A stretch of 64,000 nt of DNA. Source: CAINVV01 sp037129695. Lineage in GTDB: Bacteria; Bacteroidota; Bacteroidia; Bacteroidales; Prolixibacteraceae. Numbering within the stretch: position 1 is the first letter of the stretch; each line of letters opens with the position of its first letter. The notes beneath the pieces are model-generated. The model did not search any database, was not told the origin of the DNA, and was given only the letters and a program-made list of their open reading frames with translations. The stretch covers positions 10,902-74,901 of the forward strand of contig JBAXUL010000006.1 of NCBI GenBank assembly GCA_037129695.1. The letters are read 5' to 3'. Of this stretch, positions 42,757 to 51,783 are shown in pieces. A program made the translations under genes and the position numbers.

Positions 42757-43122
42757 TTAAAGTACTTCAGGTGCTAGAGAGACAATTTTCATGTAGCTGT
42801 CACGCAATTCCCGGGCCACTGGTCCGAAAATACGAGTCCCTCGCATTTCACCTGCAGCATTCAGCAGTACGATGGCATTATCATCAAAACGGATATAAGA
42901 ACCGTCGCTGCGGCGTACTTCTTTCGATGTACGTACAACGACTGCTTTAGAAACCGATCCTTTTTTGGTATCGCTGCCAGGCAGTGCGGTTTTGACAGTT
43001 ACAACAACTTTGTCTCCAACAGAAGCGTAACGTTTTTTTGTTCCACCCAAAACCCGAATAACCAAGGCAGTTTTGGCACCGCTGTTATCAGCGACTGTAC
43101 AACGTGATTCTTGCTGTAACAT
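42757..43122 (-). CDS. rplN: 50S ribosomal protein L14
   Basis: 121 residues (MLQQESRCTVADNSGAKTALVIRVLGGTKKRYASVGD...). Full bacterial length. It contacts L19 and the 30S subunit bridge. One base separates it from rpsQ. Confidence 0.97.
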   Translation of the reverse strand: MLQQESRCTVADNSGAKTALVIRVLGGTKKRYASVGDKVVVTVKTALPGSDTKKGSVSKAVVVRTSKEVRRSDGSYIRFDDNAIVLLNAAGEMRGTRIFGPVARELRDSYMKIVSLAPEVL

Positions 43123-43123
43123 A

Positions 43124-43390
43124 TTACTTCGCTCTTTCTAAGATTTTAACTAATCTCCACCCTTTCTGTTTAGACAGCGGGCGGGTTTCCATAATTAAGA
43201 CGGTATCGCCGATTTTACACTCGTTCTTCTCGTCATGTGCATGGAACTTGGTAGTTCTGTTCACAAATTTTCCGTAGATCGGGTGTTTCTCTTTTCCTTT
43301 TTCAGCTACAACTATGGTTTTTTCCATTTTGTTGCTGACCACCACTCCGATACGCTCTTTACGAAGATTTCTTGTTTCCATAGTCATCAT
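43124..43390 (-). CDS. rpsQ: 30S ribosomal protein S17
   Basis: OB-fold protein (METRNLRKERIGVVVSNKMEKTIVV). The annotated ATG overlaps the rpmC stop by four bases. In-frame Met codons at 43387 and 43381 are alternative starts, and 43381 (METRNL) best matches the family. Confidence 0.95.
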   Translation of the reverse strand: MMTMETRNLRKERIGVVVSNKMEKTIVVAEKGKEKHPIYGKFVNRTTKFHAHDEKNECKIGDTVLIMETRPLSKQKGWRLVKILERAK

Positions 43391-43584
43391 TTGTTTTCAA
43401 TTTGACGTTTGCGTATTTCGGTACTCAGACGAGCGATGTTTTTGCGGGCATACCGTATTTTCATCGGATTGTCGAGTGGGTTGACGCTGTGATTTAAACA
43501 CATACGTACCATCTCTTCTTTCCCGTTCTCTAATTTTTCCTTGATTTCAGCTGTTGTAAGCTCTTTGATTTCTGAAGTTTTCAT
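43387..43584 (-). CDS. rpmC: 50S ribosomal protein L29
   Basis: 65 residues, two helices (MKTSEIKELTTAEIKEKLENGKEEMVRMCLNH...). It lies at the tunnel exit next to L23. Its ATG shares a base with the rplP stop (TAATG) and its stop overlaps rpsQ. Confidence 0.96.
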   Translation of the reverse strand: MKTSEIKELTTAEIKEKLENGKEEMVRMCLNHSVNPLDNPMKIRYARKNIARLSTEIRKRQIENK

Positions 43585-44018
43585 TACTCAATAGTTGAAG
43601 ATTCTACAAAATCGCGTCGTACAACAAACTTCGTACTCACCGGAAATTTCTGGGCTCCCAGGCGTAAAGCTTCTTTAGCCAGATCAAAAGGAACTCCTTC
43701 GATCTCGATTAGAATGCGGCCGGGAGTTACTGTGGCAACAAATCCCTCCGGTGCACCTTTACCTTTACCCATACGAACCTCGGCTGGTTTCTTGGTAATT
43801 GGCTTATCCGGAAATATCCTGATCCAAATTTGTCCCTGGCGCTGCATGTGACGCGTTACTGCAACACGGGCTGCCTCAATCTGGCGACCTGTAATCCATG
43901 CAGTTTCCAAGCTCTTTATCGCAAAAGATCCAAACGATAATTGGTTGCCGCGTTGTGCGTTACCTTTTAGTTTGCCCTTCTGAACTCTTCTAAATTTTAC
44001 TTTCTTTGGCTGTAACAT
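43584..44018 (-). CDS. rplP: 50S ribosomal protein L16
   Basis: 144 residues (MLQPKKVKFRRVQKGKLKGNAQRGNQLSFG...), with the conserved arginine region ITGRQIEAARVAVTRHMQRQGQIWIRIFPDKPITKKPAEVRMGKGKG. Organises the A-site tRNA elbow contact. Confidence 0.97.
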   Translation of the reverse strand: MLQPKKVKFRRVQKGKLKGNAQRGNQLSFGSFAIKSLETAWITGRQIEAARVAVTRHMQRQGQIWIRIFPDKPITKKPAEVRMGKGKGAPEGFVATVTPGRILIEIEGVPFDLAKEALRLGAQKFPVSTKFVVRRDFVESSTIE

Positions 44019-44051
44019 CTTGTTTCGCTTTGTCGATGGTTATCAGACTAA

Positions 44052-44786
44052 TTACTTTTTACGCTTTCTAAAGCCGCCTTTGCCACCTGCTGGTGGGGCC
44101 GGACGTGGATTAGTGCCGCGAGATTGCTGTGCCTGACCAACGTTTGGTGAAAGATCACGTTTACCGTAAATCTCACCTCTGCAGATCCAAACCTTGATAC
44201 CGATCAAACCGGTCTTGGTTAAAGCTTCAGCCAGTGCGTAGTCTATATCGGCTCTTAAAGTATGCAAAGGAGTTCTACCTTCTTTGTACATTTCCGAACG
44301 GGCCATTTCAGCACCATTCAGACGACCCGAACACAATACCTTGATCCCTTCAGCGCCCATACGCATGGTTGCAGCGATGGCCATCTTCGTTGCACGACGA
44401 TAGGCAATCTTACCTTCTACCTGGCGGGCAATGTTGTTGGCAACAATCTGAGCATCCAATTCAGGACGTTTGATTTCAAAGATATTGATCTGAACTTCCT
44501 TCTTAGTGATCTTTTTCAACTCCTCCTTGAGTTTGTCTACTTCCTGACCACCTTTACCTATAATAATACCGGGTCTGGAAGTCTGAACAGTAATGGTGAT
44601 CAGTTTCAAGGTACGTTCAATGATTATCTTTGAAATACTCGCTTTTGCAAGACGTGCATTCAGATAAGCCCTGATTTTGTGATCCTCGATCAGTTTTTCA
44701 CCGTAATTGTTCCCTCCGAACCAGTTGGAATCCCATCCTCTGATGATTCCAAGCCTATTAGAAATCGGATTTACTTTTTGTCCCAT
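44052..44786 (-). CDS. rpsC: 30S ribosomal protein S3
   Basis: 244 residues. The KH domain has GIIIGKGGQEVDKL. The C-terminal domain includes GIKVLCSGRLNGAEMARSEMYKEGRTPLHTLRADIDY. The Gly/Arg/Lys-rich tail (RPAPPAGGKGGFRKRKK) extends beyond the core. It forms part of the mRNA entry site. Confidence 0.97.
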   Translation of the reverse strand: MGQKVNPISNRLGIIRGWDSNWFGGNNYGEKLIEDHKIRAYLNARLAKASISKIIIERTLKLITITVQTSRPGIIIGKGGQEVDKLKEELKKITKKEVQINIFEIKRPELDAQIVANNIARQVEGKIAYRRATKMAIAATMRMGAEGIKVLCSGRLNGAEMARSEMYKEGRTPLHTLRADIDYALAEALTKTGLIGIKVWICRGEIYGKRDLSPNVGQAQQSRGTNPRPAPPAGGKGGFRKRKK

Positions 44787-44790
44787 ATTA

Positions 44791-45207
44791 TTATTTCGTA
44801 TTTTCTTCTACAACATTTTTACTTGCTAAACGGACAGTTACGTGATTCGAACGCTTCCTGATACGGTGTCCTCTTCCTTGCGGAGCCGGACGGAGACGTT
44901 TCAGCATGCGAGCCGAATCAACAAAAACTTCCTGCACGTATAGGTTGCTTTCTTCAAGTCTAACCCCTTCATTTTTAGCCTGCCAGTTTGCAACGGCCGA
45001 CAAAAGGAGTTTTTCTACTCTGCGTGATGCCTCTTTGGAAGAGAACTTCAATACGTCGAGTGCACGATTTACCGCCATTCCACGAATCATATCGGTAACA
45101 AGGCGCATCTTACGCGGCGAAGTGGGACAATCACGCAAAACAGCCTGACATCTCTGCTTAGTTGCTTCGTTGAGCAATTCAGCGCTTTGCTTTTTTCTAG
45201 AACCCAT
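44791..45207 (-). CDS. rplV: 50S ribosomal protein L22
   Basis: 138 residues. The tunnel-lining hairpin is in RMLKRLRPAPQGRGHRIRKRSNHVTV. The N-terminal ~15 residues extend beyond E. coli L22. 4 bp before rpsC. Confidence 0.97.
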   Translation of the reverse strand: MGSRKKQSAELLNEATKQRCQAVLRDCPTSPRKMRLVTDMIRGMAVNRALDVLKFSSKEASRRVEKLLLSAVANWQAKNEGVRLEESNLYVQEVFVDSARMLKRLRPAPQGRGHRIRKRSNHVTVRLASKNVVEENTK

Positions 45208-45250
45208 CTTGGTACTTTTTACTTCTATTATACATATCCGCGTTCATGGC

Positions 45251-45520
45251 TTATTTCTTCTTATTGCCACCATGACCTCTGAAGGTGCGGGTAGGAGAAA
45301 ACTCACCCAGTTTGTGTCCAACCATGTTCTCAGTAACATAAACCGGAATAAACTTATTCCCGTTGTGAACTGCAATGGTATGTCCTACAAAATCAGGCGA
45401 AATCATTGAATGTCTTGCCCACGTTTTCACGATCGACTTCTTTGCTGCTTCATTCAGAATCAGCACTTTTTTCTCCAACTTAAAGTCGATGAAAGGGCCT
45501 TTTTTTAACGAACGACTCAT
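45251..45520 (-). CDS. rpsS: 30S ribosomal protein S19
   Basis: 89 residues (MSRSLKKGPFIDFKLEKKVLILNE...), with the conserved WARHSMISPDFVGHTIAVHNGNKFIPVYVTENMVGHKLGEFSPTR. Head protein, partner of S13. Confidence 0.97.
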   Translation of the reverse strand: MSRSLKKGPFIDFKLEKKVLILNEAAKKSIVKTWARHSMISPDFVGHTIAVHNGNKFIPVYVTENMVGHKLGEFSPTRTFRGHGGNKKK

Positions 45521-45543
45521 AATCTACTCAGTTTTTTTAGCGA

Positions 45544-46371
45544 TTATTTTTTCCTACGTTCAATAATGTACTTGGTCGAAGACTTTTTCTTCGAGCGGGT
45601 CTTGTAACCCTTCGCAAGCAACCCTTTACGTGAACGCGGATGTCCACCGGATGCACGTCCTTCACCACCACCCATAGGGTGATCCACAGGGTTCATGGCT
45701 ACACCACGAACACGGGGACGACGCCCCAACCAGCGGCTTCGACCGGCTTTTCCTGATCTTTCAAGGGCATGATCGGCGTTTCCTACAGTACCTACCGTTG
45801 CACGACATGCAACCAGTACCATACGTGACTCGCCTGAGGGGAGTTTAATGATGGCGTATCGTCCTTCACGTGAAGTGAGTTGCGCATAAGTACCGGCTGA
45901 ACGGGCCATTATTCCGCCTTGTCCGGGATGCAACTCAATATTGTGAACGATTGTACCAAGAGGTATTTTTCCAAGAGGTAGCGAATTACCGATCTCAGGA
46001 GCTACTTCAGGCCCGCTAATTACCGTCTGACCAACTTCAAGGCCATTCGGTGCAAGCATGTAGCGCTTCTCTCCATCGGCATATACCAAGAGTGCAATAC
46101 GTGCAGTACGATTTGGATCATACTGAATCGAATCAACACGTGCAGGAATATTGTCCTTTTCGCGGACAAAATCTATTACACGATATTTTCTCTTGTGCCC
46201 GCCACCTATATACCTCATTGTCATCACACCGCTGGTATTTCTACCACCGGTACTCTTCATGGGCCTTAACAATGATTTTTCAGGTGTATTGCCAGTTGTA
46301 ATTGAGTCAAAAGTACCAATGACTTTGTGCCTTTGACCCGGAGTTACAGGTTTTAACTTTCTAACTGCCAT
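45544..46371 (-). CDS. rplB: 50S ribosomal protein L2
   Basis: 275 residues. Contains the peptidyl-transferase-associated region VRGVAMNPVDHPMGGGEGRASGGHPRS, whose His in MNPVDHPMGGG is conserved. It has the usual two domains and a basic C-terminus. Confidence 0.97.
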   Translation of the reverse strand: MAVRKLKPVTPGQRHKVIGTFDSITTGNTPEKSLLRPMKSTGGRNTSGVMTMRYIGGGHKRKYRVIDFVREKDNIPARVDSIQYDPNRTARIALLVYADGEKRYMLAPNGLEVGQTVISGPEVAPEIGNSLPLGKIPLGTIVHNIELHPGQGGIMARSAGTYAQLTSREGRYAIIKLPSGESRMVLVACRATVGTVGNADHALERSGKAGRSRWLGRRPRVRGVAMNPVDHPMGGGEGRASGGHPRSRKGLLAKGYKTRSKKKSSTKYIIERRKK

Positions 46372-46378
46372 TTTTTAC

Positions 46379-46672
46379 TTAGATATTGCTGTAAAAATCA
46401 ATATTTTCTCCTTTGTTCAACGTAACAACTGCTTTCTTATAAGCATTTGTACGTCCGGTAATGACCCCGCTTTTGGTAAAGCGTGATTTTAATTTACCGG
46501 CATATACCATCGTGTTGACAGAAACTACTTTAACGCCATAGATTTCCTCCACGGCCTTCCTGATCTGGAACTTATTTGCCTGCTTATCTACCATGAAACC
46601 ATAACGGTTTAATTTCTCCGCTTGGGCATTCATTTTCTCGGTAACGATAGGGCGAATCAAAATTTCAATCAT
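46379..46672 (-). CDS. rplW: 50S ribosomal protein L23
   Basis: 97 residues (MIEILIRPIVTEKMNAQAEKLNRYGFMVDKQANKFQIRKAVEEIYGVKVVSVNTMV...). Docking site for trigger factor and SRP at the tunnel exit. 7 bp before rplB. Confidence 0.97.
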   Translation of the reverse strand: MIEILIRPIVTEKMNAQAEKLNRYGFMVDKQANKFQIRKAVEEIYGVKVVSVNTMVYAGKLKSRFTKSGVITGRTNAYKKAVVTLNKGENIDFYSNI

Positions 46673-46676
46673 TTTC

Positions 46677-47312
46677 TTAAGCGTTAATCTTAAATAATTC
46701 CTCCAATTTAGCTACAGAACTCTCGGCTAAAACTATTTTTTTAGCTCTCATAATCTTGTAAGTACATAAATCTGAGGTAGTTATGACTTCGATGTTCTGT
46801 AAATTTCTGGTTGACAAATATATGTTTTTATTTGCTTCAGATAACACGATCAACGAATTTTTATCACTGATTTTCAAATTATTTTGAAGTGTGATCAATT
46901 CCTTCGTTCTTGGTGTGTCAATTGTAAAGTCTTCAAGAATCATGATATCACTGCCTTGTGCCTTGTAGGTAAGGGCAGATCTACGTGCCAATTCTTTCAG
47001 CTTCTTATTCAATTTAAAACCATAATTCCTTGGACGTGGACCAAACATACGGCCTCCACCACGGATTGTACCTGATTTGATACTTCCCGCACGGGCGCCA
47101 CCGGTTCCTTTTTGCTTTTTCAGCTTCCTGGTTGATCCGGAAATTTCACCGCGTTCCTTGCTCTTATGGGTACCCTGACGTTGATTTGCCAGATATTGCT
47201 TCACGTCGAGATAAATCGCGTGATCATTAGGTTCTACCGAGTAAATACTGGGATTCAGTTCTACTTTTCTTCCGGTCTCTTCACCTGCTCTGTTTAAAAC
47301 TGCGATTTCCAT
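46677..47312 (-). CDS. rplD: 50S ribosomal protein L4
   Basis: 211 residues. The tunnel loop is in KERGEISGSTRKLKKQKGTGGARAGSIKSGTIRGGGRMFGPRPRNY. Its ATG overlaps the rplC stop by one base. L4 represses the S10 operon in enterobacteria. No equivalent is shown here. Confidence 0.97.
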   Translation of the reverse strand: MEIAVLNRAGEETGRKVELNPSIYSVEPNDHAIYLDVKQYLANQRQGTHKSKERGEISGSTRKLKKQKGTGGARAGSIKSGTIRGGGRMFGPRPRNYGFKLNKKLKELARRSALTYKAQGSDIMILEDFTIDTPRTKELITLQNNLKISDKNSLIVLSEANKNIYLSTRNLQNIEVITTSDLCTYKIMRAKKIVLAESSVAKLEELFKINA

Positions 47313-47929
47313 TACTTCGTAATAATTAAGTATGAATCCTTGGCTCCGGGGACAGAACCCTTTACAATTAAAAGATTGTTCTCCGGAATAACTTTCAACA
47401 CCTGAAGGTTTTGAACAGTTATAGTTTTTCCACCATCACGTCCTGCCATGCGCATCCCTTTGAATACGCGTGAAGGATAAGAAGAGGCACCGATAGAACC
47501 TGGTGCGCGCAAGCGGTTGTGCTGCCCGTGTGTGCTCTGTCCAACACCGCTAAAGCCGTGTCGGCGAACAACACCCTGGAAGCCGCGTCCCTTTGATACA
47601 CCGGTAATGTCGATGAATGAATCAGCCTCAAGCATGTCAACTGTAATGACATCCCCCAGCTTTACATCGCTACCAAATCCATCAAATTCGATCACTTTTC
47701 TCTTAGGAGTAGTACCGGCCTTTTTGTAATGGCCGATTTCAGCTTTTGTCGCATGCTTTTCTTTCTTTTCTACGAAACCCAACTGTACAGCCTCATAACC
47801 ATCGGTTGCAAGGGTGCGGATCTGGGTAACGGTGCATGGACCAGCTTCAATGACAGTGCATGGGATGTTTTTCCCCTCAACACTGAATACGGAAGTCATT
47901 CCGATTTTTTTTCCAATTAATCCTGGCAT
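47312..47929 (-). CDS. rplC: 50S ribosomal protein L3
   Basis: 205 residues (MPGLIGKKIGMTSVFSVEGKNIPCTVIEAGPC...). The extended loop GRGFQGVVRRHGFSGVGQSTHGQHNRLRAPGSIGASSYPSRVFKGMRMAG reaches toward the peptidyl transferase centre. Confidence 0.97.
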   Translation of the reverse strand: MPGLIGKKIGMTSVFSVEGKNIPCTVIEAGPCTVTQIRTLATDGYEAVQLGFVEKKEKHATKAEIGHYKKAGTTPKRKVIEFDGFGSDVKLGDVITVDMLEADSFIDITGVSKGRGFQGVVRRHGFSGVGQSTHGQHNRLRAPGSIGASSYPSRVFKGMRMAGRDGGKTITVQNLQVLKVIPENNLLIVKGSVPGAKDSYLIITK

Positions 47930-47953
47930 TTTTTCTACTTGTTAAGCAGTTTA

Positions 47954-48259
47954 TCAAACTTTAATTTCAACTTCAACACCACTGGGTAATTCCAGCTTCA
48001 TTAAGGCGTCGATCGTCTTTGCGGTTGAACTGTAAATGTCGATCAGTCTCTTGTAAGATGACAATTCAAACTGCTCCCTCGATTTTTTATTGACGAAGGT
48101 AGATCTCAAAACAGTGAAAATCCTCCGGTGTGTTGGCAGCGGAATAGGACCGCTTACAATGGCACCTGTTGATTTTACAGTCTTTACAATCTTTTCAGCT
48201 GATTTGTCAACCAGATTATGGTCGTACGATTTCAGTTTAATTCTGATTTTTTGACTCAT
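47954..48259 (-). CDS. rpsJ: 30S ribosomal protein S10
   Basis: 101 residues (MSQKIRIKLKSYDHNLVDKSAEKIVKTVKSTGAIVSGPIPLPTHRRIFTVLRS...). Also the NusE antitermination factor. It directly follows fusA (17-bp gap) with no tuf gene between, so the str and S10 operons are joined. Confidence 0.97.
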   Translation of the reverse strand: MSQKIRIKLKSYDHNLVDKSAEKIVKTVKSTGAIVSGPIPLPTHRRIFTVLRSTFVNKKSREQFELSSYKRLIDIYSSTAKTIDALMKLELPSGVEVEIKV

Positions 48260-48276
48260 GATAAGAACGTATTTAA

Positions 48277-50385
48277 TTATAATAACTCTGTTTTTCCTTT
48301 GACACTTTCAAGAACCGAAATAGCAATGTTCTTGGGTACTTCTGCATAGTGGGAAAACTCCATCGTAGAGGTTGCACGGCCTGAAGAGAGGGTACGCAAT
48401 GTTGTAACGTAACCAAACTGTTCGGAGAGCGGAACCAGCGCCTTGATCACACGTGCGCCGAATTTGGCATCCATGCTTTCAACGTGGCCACGACGGCGGT
48501 TAAGGTCACCAACAATATCACCCATGTAATCATCCGGTGTAACCACTTCTACCTTCATAATAGGCTCCAGCAAAACTGGTTTTGCTTTGGATGCCGCATT
48601 TCTGAAAGCTTGCTTGGCGCACAACTCGAAAGAGAGTGCATCGGAGTCAACAGGGTGGAATGATCCGTCGACCAATACCACTTTGATGTTCTCAATCTTG
48701 TATCCGGCCAAAGGACCATTGTTCATGGCCTCTTTGAATCCTTTTTCAATGGAAGGAATGTATTCGCGCGGAATAGTTCCCCCTTTGATCTGATCGACAA
48801 ACTGAAGACCTGTTTTGCCTTCATCAACAGGACCAATATGAACTGAGATGTCAGCAAATTTACCACGACCACCGGTCTGTTTCTTGAACACTTCACGCAG
48901 GTTAACCTCTTTGGTAATGGTTTCTTTGTAGGAAACCTGAGGAGCACCCTGGTTGCATTCAACTTTAAACTCCCTTCTCAGACGGTCAACGATGATCTCC
49001 AGATGGAGCTCACCCATTCCCCGAATGATGGTCTGTCCGCTGTCCTGGTCAGTATTGACCTGGAAAGTTGGATCTTCCTCAGAAAGTTTAATGAGGCCGT
49101 TGGACAGTTTGTCCAAATCCTTTTGAGTCTTTGGCTCAATCGCGATACCGATTACCGGTTCCGGGAATGTCATGGATTCCAGAATGATCGGATGATCCAA
49201 AGAGCAAAGTGTATCACCTGTGCGAATATCCTTGAAACCAACAGCGGCACAAATGTCGCCTGCTTCAATCACATCACGTGGTTGTTGTTTGTTGGAGTGC
49301 ATCTGGAAGAGACGGGAAATCCGCTCCTTTTTCCCTGTACGGGTATTGAGCACATAAGATCCCGAATCAATTTTTCCTGAGTAGACACGAATGAAACACA
49401 AACGGCCAACATAAGGGTCAGTTGCAATCTTGAATGCAAGCGCTGCAAGAGGTTCGTTGACATCTGGTTTTCTTTCAATCTCTTCATCCGTATCAGGATC
49501 CTTACCGATGATTGAGGCAACATCCAACGGATTAGGCAAATAGGCACAAACAGCATCCAAAAGAGTCTGAACTCCCTTGTTTTTGAAGGCCGATCCACAC
49601 AACATCGGAATAATAACCCCGGAAAGGGTCGCTTTACGAATCACGTGTTTCAACTCGTCTTCTGTAATACTGTTGGGATCAATGAAGAATTTCTCCATCA
49701 AAGTTTCATCCTGTTCAGCAACAGACTCGACCAGTTTCTCACGCCATTCCTGAGCCAGCTCAAGCATGTCAGCTGGAATCTCTTCCACCGAATAATCTGC
49801 GCCCATGGTTTCATCATGCCAGACCACTGATTTCATGGCCACAAGGTCGATGATTCCTTTGAAACGCTCTTCGGCACCAATCGGAATTTGAATCGGAACC
49901 GGATTGGCTCCCAATTTCTCTTTGATGTCGTTGTATACATTGAAAAAATCGGCACCCGCGCGGTCCATCTTGTTGATGAAAGCGATTTTTGGTACACCGT
50001 ATTTGTCGGCCTGACGCCAAACTGTCTCCGATTGAGCTTCTACACCACCTACGGCACAAAAGGTAGCAACCGCACCGTCAAGAACCCTTAACGAACGTTC
50101 CACCTCAACCGTAAAGTCTACGTGGCCCGGAGTATCAATGATATTGATCTGATGAACAATATCCTGATATGTCCATTCTGTAAATGTCGCAGCAGAAGTG
50201 ATGGTAATACCACGCTCCTGCTCCTGTTCCATCCAGTCCATCGTTGCTGCACCATCGTGTACTTCACCAATCCGGTGAACTTTACCCGTGTAAAACAAGA
50301 TCCGCTCTGAAGTGGTTGTTTTACCGGCATCGATGTGAGCCATGATCCCGATGTTCCTGGTATTTGTAAGGTCCCTTTTCGCCAT
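48277..50385 (-). CDS. fusA: translation elongation factor G (canonical)
   Basis: 702 residues, five domains. The P-loop is AHIDAGKTTTSERI, switch I EQEQERGITITSA, G3 DTPGHVDF with the catalytic His, and G4 NKMD. It hydrolyses GTP to drive translocation. It is the housekeeping copy in the str operon and a useful contrast to the second EF-G-like gene at 54901, which lacks several of these residues. Confidence 0.98.
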   Translation of the reverse strand: MAKRDLTNTRNIGIMAHIDAGKTTTSERILFYTGKVHRIGEVHDGAATMDWMEQEQERGITITSAATFTEWTYQDIVHQINIIDTPGHVDFTVEVERSLRVLDGAVATFCAVGGVEAQSETVWRQADKYGVPKIAFINKMDRAGADFFNVYNDIKEKLGANPVPIQIPIGAEERFKGIIDLVAMKSVVWHDETMGADYSVEEIPADMLELAQEWREKLVESVAEQDETLMEKFFIDPNSITEDELKHVIRKATLSGVIIPMLCGSAFKNKGVQTLLDAVCAYLPNPLDVASIIGKDPDTDEEIERKPDVNEPLAALAFKIATDPYVGRLCFIRVYSGKIDSGSYVLNTRTGKKERISRLFQMHSNKQQPRDVIEAGDICAAVGFKDIRTGDTLCSLDHPIILESMTFPEPVIGIAIEPKTQKDLDKLSNGLIKLSEEDPTFQVNTDQDSGQTIIRGMGELHLEIIVDRLRREFKVECNQGAPQVSYKETITKEVNLREVFKKQTGGRGKFADISVHIGPVDEGKTGLQFVDQIKGGTIPREYIPSIEKGFKEAMNNGPLAGYKIENIKVVLVDGSFHPVDSDALSFELCAKQAFRNAASKAKPVLLEPIMKVEVVTPDDYMGDIVGDLNRRRGHVESMDAKFGARVIKALVPLSEQFGYVTTLRTLSSGRATSTMEFSHYAEVPKNIAISVLESVKGKTELL

Positions 50386-50433
50386 TATCTTTTTTCGTAC
50401 AATAAACTAATCTAAACTATCTGAAATTCCGGA

Positions 50434-50910
50434 CTAGAACCGGAAATGCGCAAACGCACGGTTTGCTTCTGCCATTCTGTGTGTATCTTCTTTTTTCTTG
50501 AAAGCACCACCCTCTTCATTGTAAGCGGCAACAGTTTCAGCGGCAAGCTTTTCTGCCATTGAATGACCGGAACGCTTCTTGGCGAAGATGATCAGGTTAC
50601 GCATGGAGATAGCCACTTTTCTTTCAGGACGAATTTCCATCGGAACCTGAAAGTTGGCACCACCAACACGCCTACTCTTAACCTCAACCTGGGGAGTGAT
50701 GTTAACCAATGCTTTTTTCCATACATCGAGAGCAGACACTTCATTGTCTTTCATCTTTTTCTCAACGATATCCAGAGCATCGTAAATAATTTTGAATGCG
50801 ATGGATTTTTTACCATCAAACATGAGACTGTTCACGAAGCGAGTAACGAGAACGTCATTGAATTTCGGATCGGGAAGAATGATCCGCTTTTTTGGTTTTG
50901 TTTTTCTCAT
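50434..50910 (-). CDS. rpsG: 30S ribosomal protein S7
   Basis: 158 residues (MRKTKPKKRIILPDPKFNDVLVTRFVNSLMFDGKKSIAFKI...). It nucleates assembly of the 30S head and is the str-operon repressor in E. coli. 122 bp after rpsL. Confidence 0.97.
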   Translation of the reverse strand: MRKTKPKKRIILPDPKFNDVLVTRFVNSLMFDGKKSIAFKIIYDALDIVEKKMKDNEVSALDVWKKALVNITPQVEVKSRRVGGANFQVPMEIRPERKVAISMRNLIIFAKKRSGHSMAEKLAAETVAAYNEEGGAFKKKEDTHRMAEANRAFAHFRF

Positions 50911-51032
50911 CTTAGTTACAAATTGTTTGTGTTATTTGAATCGGTTGTTGTTTAGCCTTCAGTTATACAGCCTGTTCAAGACAAGCCCTTACTCAACCAA
51001 ACCTCCAAACTAATAACTAATTGTTTTTTTAA

Positions 51033-51440
51033 TTATTTCTTCTTTTTTGTTGCAGCAACTACTTGTCCTGGTTTTGGGCGCTTGGCACCATATTTCGAAC
51101 GACGTTGCTTGCGACCCTCAACACCAGCGGTATCGAGTGCACCACGAATTAAATGGTAACGAACTCCCGGAAGGTCTTTAACACGACCACCACGTACCAG
51201 AACGATAGAGTGCTCCTGAAGATTGTGTCCTTCACCCGGAATATAGGCATTCACCTCTTTGCCGTTGGTTAACCTTACCCTGGCAACCTTCCGCATAGCC
51301 GAATTCGGCTTCTTGGGCGTCGTAGTGTAAACACGTACACATACGCCCCTACGCTGAGGACATGAGTTCAATGCCGGAGACTTGCTTTTGTCTTCGATAT
51401 TTACTCTTCCCTTACGTACTAACTGTTGAATAGTAGGCAT
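51033..51440 (-). CDS. rpsL: 30S ribosomal protein S12
   Basis: 135 residues (MPTIQQLVRKGRVNIEDKSKSPALNSCPQRRGVCVRVYTTTPKKPNSAMRKVARV...). The streptomycin-relevant loop TPKKPNS has the wild-type Lys. First gene of the superoperon, preceded by a leader with promoter and hairpin. Confidence 0.97.
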   Translation of the reverse strand: MPTIQQLVRKGRVNIEDKSKSPALNSCPQRRGVCVRVYTTTPKKPNSAMRKVARVRLTNGKEVNAYIPGEGHNLQEHSIVLVRGGRVKDLPGVRYHLIRGALDTAGVEGRKQRRSKYGAKRPKPGQVVAATKKKK

Positions 51441-51483
51441 AAACGTTTTTTAAATTTGATAAAAAATACACACATATTTCTCC

Positions 51484-51506
51484 CGGGGAAATCTCGCAAT
51501 TCCCCG
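51484..51506 (-). promoter_or_regulatory. rpsL leader hairpin
   Basis: CGGGGAA (51484-51490) pairs with TTCCCCG (51500-51506) over a 9-nt loop, 44 nt upstream of the rpsL start in the predicted transcript. It has no T-run. Possible ribosomal-protein feedback site. Confidence 0.4.
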
Positions 51507-51561
51507 TATGTTCAGCGATATAACACTTTATTACCTCGCAAAACTCCTCCAAAATGGACTG

Positions 51562-51569
51562 CAAAAGTA
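51562..51569 (-). promoter_or_regulatory. -7 box of the str-operon promoter
   Basis: TACTTTTG on the minus strand (complement of 51562-51569) matches TAnnTTTG and lies about 120 bp upstream of rpsL. No TTG is at the ideal 19-nt spacing, although one lies 24 nt upstream. Confidence 0.45.
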
Positions 51570-51783
51570 CACATTTCTTTGGGAAATACACTACAACATT
51601 AAAAAAAAATGATTTTCAAAGCTTTTAGCCATTAGCAGTTAGCGTTTGGCTCCTGTTGGTTCGGTTTTTACCATTTAGCCTCTTCCTTTTGACATCAGAT
51701 TCAGCAAAAATAACTGAAATTGAGAGGAGGATTTTCATACTCTTTCTTTTCCGACCACCGACCAGTAACTATTTGCCCGTGGA

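Larger units (their letters stand above)
51441..51783. other. rpsL upstream gap
   Basis: 343 bp without an ORF. The rpsL-proximal part holds the leader hairpin and -7 box. The distal part (from about 51615) has TTAGCCATTAGCAGTTAGC words of the dispersed repeat family and no further recognisable signal. Confidence 0.5.

Noticed and set aside
48260..48276. Missing tuf gene between fusA and rpsJ
   Set aside because: Absence of tuf from this position is usual in the phylum, so it is not a notable loss.
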